Below, piece after piece: positions 6,223-10,549 of a stretch of 10,549 nt of DNA (within the stretch, counting starts at the first letter, position 1; every line of letters starts with the position of its first letter). The notes beneath the pieces were generated by a model that did no database searches, had not been told where the DNA came from, and saw nothing but the letters and a program-made list of their open reading frames with translations. Source of the stretch: CAYFJO01 sp964343305 (GTDB taxonomy: Bacteria > Planctomycetota > Planctomycetia > Pirellulales > Pirellulaceae); NCBI GenBank assembly GCA_964343305.1, contig CAYFJO010000385.1, positions 1-10,549 of the forward strand, in the 5' to 3' direction. The position numbers and the translations under genes are program-made.

Positions 6223-7608
6223 ATGTCGCGACGCATGCGCTGGCAGACTCGCCGTCATTTGAAGAATTCTTGCGCACTGCTGCTGTGTGCACTGGTCATG
6301 GCACAATCCGCTCTCGTGCTGGCAGGAGGATTCAATAATTTTCGCAATCCCTCAGTTGGTGGCATTTCGATCAATGTCTATGGCGTCGTTGCCGAGCCGC
6401 TAAAGTCGGACCGCAATAAGCTGTTGAAGAAGCTACGCGAAGAAATTGGCAAGGCTCCCCAAGATTTGAATGCTCCGACTGGGCTGCGCATGATTTCGTT
6501 ACGAGGTTTGGAAGCGGCGATTGAGGACGCCCATGTCAACAATCTCGGCAAGCTGCCCGACGAAGTCCAATTCCTCGCCGGTTTGCAGCGGATCGAGTAT
6601 GTCTTTCTGTATCCGGAAGCCAACGACATTGTTATCGCTGGACCAGGCGATGGCTGGCGAATCGACGAAAAGGCTAACGTGGTTGGTTTGACGACTGGCC
6701 GGCCGATCATTCTGCTGGACGACCTGCTGGTGGCCTTCCGCAACGCTCGAAATGCTGCGCAGGGTCACGGCATTAGCTGTTCGATCGACCCCACGGCCGA
6801 AGGTCGCCAGAAATTGAATGCCTACTTGGCCAAGCAAACAACGTTCAATCGTGGCATTCCTGCCGGTGTCGAAAGGGCACTCGGGCCACAGCAGGTTTCG
6901 ATCACGGGTGTTCCTGCCGACAGCCATTTTGCCCGCGTGATGGTCGCCGCCGATTACCAAATGAAACGTTTCGCAATGGATCTGGAAGCCGCGCCGGTGA
7001 AAGGCATGCCCAGTTTCGTCGACATGATGGCGGCCAAGAGGGCCAAGCTTGGCAACATGATGCCACGCTGGTGGCTGGCCTGTAACTATGAACCGGTCGC
7101 CCGCAGTGAAGACGGATTGGCCTGGCAACTTCGCGGCAACGGTGTCAAAGCCATGACGGAAGACGATTTCATTTCGGCAGCCGGCGCCGCCAAAGGCACG
7201 GGACGTGCCAACCCCATGGCCCAACAATGGGCCGACACGATGACCGAGAAGTACGACGAATTGACGGCCAAGGAACCAATTTTTGGTGAACTTCGCAACT
7301 TGATGGATTTGTGCGTCGTGGCCGCGTTGATCGAAAGACATCACTTGCTCGACGAAGTGAATCTCGACTTGCCGCTGATTCGCGGCAGCAAGAAAGGATT
7401 GTCGATCGACAAATGGCTGCCACCCAAAACGATCGCAACTCAATGCAGCTTCCAAAAAGTCGGCCGTGAGTACATCATCACGGCATCCGGCGGAGTTCAA
7501 GTCGAGTCATGGGCAGTCGCTCGAGAGACCGAGATGAGTGCCGATGTCGAACAAGTCCGAACCAGGGCCAAGGCAGTCGACAAGAAGAATTGGTGGTGGA
7601 ATTCATAA
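6223..7608 (+). CDS. Exported DUF1598-type protein of unknown function
   Basis: This 461-residue protein resembles the DUF1598 family, which I associate with planctomycetes; no function is known to me. The N-terminus has a basic stretch (RRMRWQTRRHLK), a hydrophobic core (CALLLCALVMAQSALVLA) and a likely signal-peptidase site near A34-G35, so it should be exported. The TRRHLK stretch is loosely Tat-like, but Sec export is equally likely. The mature part begins with GGISINVYGVVAEPL, has alternating helices and strands, contains RMISLRGLEAAIEDA, RIEYVFLYPEANDIVIAGPGD and GRPIILLDDLLVA (160-171), and ends with a tryptophan cluster NWWWNS (456-461). It has no catalytic motif I recognise. It has its own promoter candidate, a strong ribosome binding site and a terminator, so it is probably transcribed alone. 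The codon at 6223 fits both the ribosome binding site and the signal peptide. Family assignment is from memory of the sequence pattern and is not proved. Confidence 0.78.
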   Translation: MSRRMRWQTRRHLKNSCALLLCALVMAQSALVLAGGFNNFRNPSVGGISINVYGVVAEPLKSDRNKLLKKLREEIGKAPQDLNAPTGLRMISLRGLEAAIEDAHVNNLGKLPDEVQFLAGLQRIEYVFLYPEANDIVIAGPGDGWRIDEKANVVGLTTGRPIILLDDLLVAFRNARNAAQGHGISCSIDPTAEGRQKLNAYLAKQTTFNRGIPAGVERALGPQQVSITGVPADSHFARVMVAADYQMKRFAMDLEAAPVKGMPSFVDMMAAKRAKLGNMMPRWWLACNYEPVARSEDGLAWQLRGNGVKAMTEDDFISAAGAAKGTGRANPMAQQWADTMTEKYDELTAKEPIFGELRNLMDLCVVAALIERHHLLDEVNLDLPLIRGSKKGLSIDKWLPPKTIATQCSFQKVGREYIITASGGVQVESWAVARETEMSADVEQVRTRAKAVDKKNWWWNS

Positions 7609-7643
7609 ACTATCGATAGTTTCTCTTGTCAAACGCCAAATGG

Positions 7644-7672
7644 GCCGGATCGAATTTCGATCCGGCTTTTTT
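7644..7672 (+). terminator. Rho-independent terminator after the DUF1598-type gene
   Basis: GCCGGATCGA (7644-7653) and TCGATCCGGC (7657-7666) form a 10-bp stem with a 3-nt loop, followed by six T residues (7667-7672) and a second T-run at 7675-7679. It starts 36 bp after the stop codon. On the minus strand the stem is followed by CCATTTGG, so it is a poor terminator for the convergent sigma factor gene. Confidence 0.93.
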
Positions 7673-7677
7673 CGTTT

Positions 7678-8301
7678 TTACAAATCCGGCCAATCGAGCA
7701 GCCCTTCTAACTCCTGACGCAATCGCCTGCGAATGCGGTAGATCGCCTGGCGAATTGCTTGATCAGTCATGCCAAGTTTTTTGGCCATCTCTTTGACTTC
7801 TTTGCCTTCGATGGCCACGTTGCAAAACGCCGTCCAACTGTTCTCGCTGAAATCAGGCTTGATCAGATCCAACGCGCGACGCACCAACAACGCTTCGTCC
7901 GTTTCGACGTCTTCCACGGACTCGTCGCCAAACGGGTCCGCCACTTCGGCAAATCGCACGTTCGCTTCCGTGCCACCGGTTGCCGCTGGCCGCTGGCTAA
8001 GACTCTTGTAAAAGTTTGCCACTTTGCTGCGCGTCACCGTTCGCAGCCACGCACGGAAACTGCCCACCTTTTCATTCGGCTTGAAATTGACCAACCCTTG
8101 GGCAACGGCGCGAAACGTGTCTTGAAAGACATCGGACATGTCGTCGTTCGACAAACCCGCGCGACGCAGCCAACTGTAAACAAGTGGCCCGTAAAGTTGG
8201 ACGATCTTCTCCCACGCTTCCTGGTCGTCGGACTTGGCCCGCTGCAACAAACTCAAGGATGTTTTGTTTGAGAAACGTGATTCAGCGTTGCTAGAAGTCA
8301 T
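7678..8301 (-). CDS. ECF-type RNA polymerase sigma factor
   Basis: This 207-residue protein has the two-domain layout of ECF sigma factors, which direct RNA polymerase to particular promoters. Region 2 spans about 17-100: LLQRAKSDDQEAWEKIVQLYGPLVYSW, then DVFQDTFRAV (57-66, region 2.2) and FRAWLRTVTRSKVANFYK (82-99, regions 2.3-2.4, -10 recognition). An acidic linker (115-135) precedes region 4 (about 138-200), where VKEMAKKLGMTDQAIRQAIYRIRRRLRQEL (169-198) is the -35-binding helix-turn-helix. The start ATG is 11 nt after the stop of the upstream protease gene, so the two are likely co-transcribed and perhaps translationally coupled; the ribosome binding site is weak (GGACGG). No anti-sigma gene is adjacent. 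It has no long C-terminal extension. The target regulon cannot be read from the window. Confidence 0.9.
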   Translation of the reverse strand: MTSSNAESRFSNKTSLSLLQRAKSDDQEAWEKIVQLYGPLVYSWLRRAGLSNDDMSDVFQDTFRAVAQGLVNFKPNEKVGSFRAWLRTVTRSKVANFYKSLSQRPAATGGTEANVRFAEVADPFGDESVEDVETDEALLVRRALDLIKPDFSENSWTAFCNVAIEGKEVKEMAKKLGMTDQAIRQAIYRIRRRLRQELEGLLDWPDL

Positions 8302-8312
8302 TCAACCGTCCA

Positions 8313-9743
8313 TTAGTTCAGCGGAGCCGGACGCTGGCCGACGACGACTTGCACGATCACTTGTTGACCGTCGCGAATCAATTCTACTTTGACGCTGGAG
8401 CCGATTTCAGTGCCAGCCACGGCACGGCTCAGTGTAAAAGGCTTGTCAATCACGATGTCGTTCCAACGCACGACCACATCGCCGACCTGAATCCCCGCGG
8501 CATACGCCGGCGACTGCATCTGGGGATTGCCCAACACCGAGTCGACAAACACACCGGTGCCCGCCGGCAAGCCAAGTTCCTGCGCACGTTGCTCGTCAAT
8601 CTCGCCCATTTGAATACCAAGCCAACCGCGTTCGACATGCCCCTTCGAACGAATCTCATTGTAAACATCCTGGGCCACGTTGCTTGGGATGGCAAAGCAG
8701 ATGCCTTGATAGGTGTCACCGACAATCGCGGTGTTGATTCCAACGATGTGCCCGCGATGGTCGACAAGTGGTCCGCCGCTGTTGCCAGGATTGACGGCCG
8801 CGTCGGTTTGCAAAAAGTCTTGATACGCAGTGCCTGCTTTTTCGGCGCGGTTCTTGGCACTCAAAATTCCCGAGGTGACGCTTTGTTGAAGTCCAAATGG
8901 ACTACCGACGGCCCACACCAGCGATCCGACATCCAGTTCGTCGCTGTTGCCCCACTTGGCTGGCAGCAAGTCTCCGGCGGGGATCATCAGCACGGCTAAA
9001 TCCGTTTGCTTGTCGAAGCCGACAATGGTCGCTGACGTCTTGCGATCATCGCTCAGCCGCACAACGATCTCCTGATGCTCGTTCAAAATGCCCACGACCT
9101 CTGCGGGCGTCAATTGACGATTCAACGCCGACTCTTGATGGCGAAGTGCTTGCTGCAATTCCGGCGAACCGCGCACGACATGCCAATTCGTGACGATATA
9201 GCCTGCATCGTCCACGATGACTCCGGATCCTTGTCCGTGAGCTTCCTGACCGAATGGAACATGCTCGATGTTACGCTCCGCCGGATTGATGTCCGACGTT
9301 TGAATATGCACGACGCTGGGCAACGCCCGTTGCGAAACTTGTTGCGAAGCCAACGTCAACGCATACCACGGATTCTTTTCAAGTACCTCGCCGGCCGTCT
9401 CGTATTCCGCCCGCAGGCGACCACGATTGGCCGAGTGGTAAAACTGTTCGGCCATATCGGGCACGACGTGACGCAGCACGAGCAAAATAAGTAGCACCGA
9501 CATGAGCCACACCAGCCGCACTAAAACCTGGCTGGCATGAGAATCCCGCGCCGGCTTTTTCGGGGGCCTAAGCGCGGGTGTCGGCATGGCCGGTGCATCC
9601 GCCAGCAAATCTGGAGCGGATTCCGGGGTGTCAGTGGGTTGCGAAGCGACTGGCTCAGGCTCGACCAATTCCGGTCCGAGCGGCTGTCCGACATTCGAAT
9701 CGCCCGAATCTTCGGCATCGGTGTTTGGATGGAATTTTTGCAT
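8313..9743 (-). CDS. Membrane-anchored HtrA/DegS-like serine protease with one PDZ domain
   Basis: This 476-residue protein is a trypsin-fold protease of the HtrA (DegP/DegS) family. A Pro/Glu-rich N-terminal tail of about 70 residues precedes a single membrane helix (74-91), then a helical spacer, the protease domain and one PDZ domain (about 376-468, starting RGWLGIQMGEI). The catalytic triad is complete: H188 in TNWHVV, D248 in TDLAVL and S322 in NPGNSGGPL. The oxyanion-loop and strand motifs (GSPFGLQQSVTSGILSA) are normal. Topology suggests a cytosolic tail and an external protease that cleaves misfolded or signalling proteins. Between H188 and D248 there are about 30 extra residues (192-225) compared with DegP-like proteins. 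The frame stays open to 9923, but ATG 9743 is preferred: a TATAAT lies upstream at 9791-9786 and the extra 60 residues look non-coding. It is the first gene of a probable operon with the ECF sigma factor. Confidence 0.92.
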   Translation of the reverse strand: MQKFHPNTDAEDSGDSNVGQPLGPELVEPEPVASQPTDTPESAPDLLADAPAMPTPALRPPKKPARDSHASQVLVRLVWLMSVLLILLVLRHVVPDMAEQFYHSANRGRLRAEYETAGEVLEKNPWYALTLASQQVSQRALPSVVHIQTSDINPAERNIEHVPFGQEAHGQGSGVIVDDAGYIVTNWHVVRGSPELQQALRHQESALNRQLTPAEVVGILNEHQEIVVRLSDDRKTSATIVGFDKQTDLAVLMIPAGDLLPAKWGNSDELDVGSLVWAVGSPFGLQQSVTSGILSAKNRAEKAGTAYQDFLQTDAAVNPGNSGGPLVDHRGHIVGINTAIVGDTYQGICFAIPSNVAQDVYNEIRSKGHVERGWLGIQMGEIDEQRAQELGLPAGTGVFVDSVLGNPQMQSPAYAAGIQVGDVVVRWNDIVIDKPFTLSRAVAGTEIGSSVKVELIRDGQQVIVQVVVGQRPAPLN

Positions 9744-9785
9744 GCCGCGTGAAATCAGAATAAATGGGTAGAAGGTATGACATTT

Positions 9786-9791
9786 ATTATA
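9786..9791 (-). promoter_or_regulatory. Perfect -10 hexamer for the protease-sigma operon
   Basis: On the minus strand the sequence is TATAAT, with transcription expected to start near 9779 and a leader of about 36 nt before the ATG at 9743. No good -35 is seen at 16-18 bp spacing (agacgg and neighbours), and there is no extended TGn. It supports the chosen start codon but may need an activator or another sigma factor. Confidence 0.4.
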
Positions 9792-9858
9792 CGAAACTAC
9801 GGCGTTTCCCGTCTCTAGGTTTCCTGAAAACTTTGCGCGCATTAACATAGAGTTTTCG

Positions 9859-9878
9859 GAACAATTGTCGCATTGCTC
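9859..9878. repeat. Degenerate copy of the 5942-6013 palindrome
   Basis: GAACAATTGTCGCATTGCTC matches the complement of the first 5942-5973 core (GAGCAATTG-TCG-CAATTGCTC) with one substitution and one deleted base, 19 of 21 positions. It lies 32 bp before the aat start, in a different intergenic region about 3.9 kb away from the main cluster. Confidence 0.6.
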
Positions 9879-9909
9879 CTGACCATCGGGCCAACTGCCG
9901 AGCCACCGA

Positions 9910-10549
9910 ATGACGTATTCCAATCCGACGCCGACATTTCCCCCCGTCTCGCAAGCGGACGAAGACGGACTGTTGATGTTCGACGGCGAACTGTCCGTCC
10001 CTTGGCTGCTGGCGGCCTATCGACAAGGAATCTATCCCTGGCCAATCGTGGAGCAGGGTCACCAGATTCTGTCTTGGTGGTCGCCAGACCCACGCAGCAT
10101 CTTGGAATTAGACGACTTTCATGTGTCGCAGCGGCTCCAGCGACGTGTTGGCAGCGGTCGTTACAAAGCCACGTTCGACCAGGCGTTCGAAGATGTCATT
10201 CGAGCGTGTGCGGCGCCGAGACGCGATGACACAGGCACTTGGATTACCCGTGCTATCGTGGACGCCTATGTCGATCTGCATTTCGCCGGGCATGCGCACA
10301 GTGTTGAGGTTTGGCGCGACGATCAACTGGTCGGCGGGCTGTACGGCGTCGCGCTGGGCGGATTCTTCGCTGGCGAGTCCATGTTCCACCGCGAGCGCGA
10401 CGGATCGAAATTGGCGCTATACTATTTGGTCCAGCGTCTGCGCCATCGAGGTTTCGTGCTGTTTGATGTCCAGCAGCCGACCGCCCACATGATTTCCATG
10501 GGGGCAACCGAAATCCCGCGTCGCCGATTCATGTCACGGCTGGCGCGGG
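9910..10549 (+). CDS. aat: Leucyl/phenylalanyl-tRNA-protein transferase, 3' end outside window
   Basis: The enzyme moves Leu or Phe from tRNA to the N-terminus of proteins with basic N-terminal residues, marking them for ClpS-ClpAP degradation in the cytosol. The frame opens after a stop at 9880-9882 and has no stop before the window ends, so 213 codons are visible and the C-terminal end is missing. Family signatures are clear: FPP near residue 10, GLLMFDGELSVPWLLAAYR, GIYPWP, WWSPDPRSIL, TWIT with AYVDLHFAGHAHSVEVW, LVGGLYGVALGGFFAGESMFH, SKLALYYL, FDVQ, and SMGATEIPRRRF near the window end. Family members are usually around 200-240 residues, so most of the protein is present. ATG 9910 gives the normal N-terminus; no clear ribosome binding site is seen before it. 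It is transcribed away from the protease operon across a 166-bp gap. Confidence 0.95.
   Translation, partial: MTYSNPTPTFPPVSQADEDGLLMFDGELSVPWLLAAYRQGIYPWPIVEQGHQILSWWSPDPRSILELDDFHVSQRLQRRVGSGRYKATFDQAFEDVIRACAAPRRDDTGTWITRAIVDAYVDLHFAGHAHSVEVWRDDQLVGGLYGVALGGFFAGESMFHRERDGSKLALYYLVQRLRHRGFVLFDVQQPTAHMISMGATEIPRRRFMSRLAR

Noticed and set aside
6499..7500. 333-codon minus-strand open frame antisense to the DUF1598-type gene
   Set aside because: The plus-strand gene has a signal peptide, strong ribosome binding site and terminator; the antisense frame has none of these and no known motif.
9744..9923. 60-residue N-terminal extension of the HtrA protease
   Set aside because: It would cross a TATAAT -10 element and overlap the aat start; residues there look non-coding, and the ATG at 9743 leaves a complete tail, membrane helix and protease.

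Overview
The window looks like chromosomal DNA of a planctomycete, most likely a Pirellula/Rhodopirellula-type organism. This is inferred from the gene mix: a secreted protein of the DUF1598 type (a family I know mainly from Planctomycetota), an FHA-GAF-sigma54 activator, a soluble Hanks-type kinase, an ECF sigma factor with an unusual sequence, and short palindromic repeats between genes. No rRNA, tRNA, insertion sequence, phage gene or CRISPR array is visible. The window is mostly ordinary, with regulatory and repeat features of interest between the genes.

Layout. Positions 1-153 hold a perfect 27-bp inverted repeat, then a TTG-started metal-efflux permease fused to a C-terminal heavy-metal-binding domain (154-1377, +). 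A Ser/Thr protein kinase follows (1553-2707, +). Convergent to it lie a Gfo/Idh/MocA-type oxidoreductase-like protein without the usual EKP active-site motif (2732-3745, -) and, upstream of that in the same direction, a 677-residue sigma54-dependent activator with FHA, GAF, AAA+ and Fis-type HTH domains (3778-5811, -). The 411-bp region 5812-6222 holds a sigma54-like -24/-12 sequence pointing at the activator, a 10-bp inverted repeat overlapping it, a cluster of palindromic repeats, and a sigma70-like promoter with a long leader for the next gene. That gene encodes an exported DUF1598-type protein (6223-7608, +), closed by a clear intrinsic terminator. On the minus strand, a membrane-anchored HtrA/DegS-like protease (8313-9743) and an ECF sigma factor (7678-8301) are 11 nt apart and probably form an operon. 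Divergent from the protease, the aat gene for leucyl/phenylalanyl-tRNA-protein transferase starts at 9910 and runs off the end.

Two regulatory groupings stand out. One is a Ser/Thr kinase lying near an FHA-domain sigma54 activator, which could link Thr phosphorylation to sigma54 transcription. The other is a one-TM HtrA protease encoded immediately before an ECF sigma factor, which recalls envelope-stress signalling, but no anti-sigma factor gene is present here. A palindromic repeat, GAGCAATTG-TCG-CAATTGCTC and variants, occurs in two separate intergenic regions about 3.9 kb apart and is probably a dispersed element.
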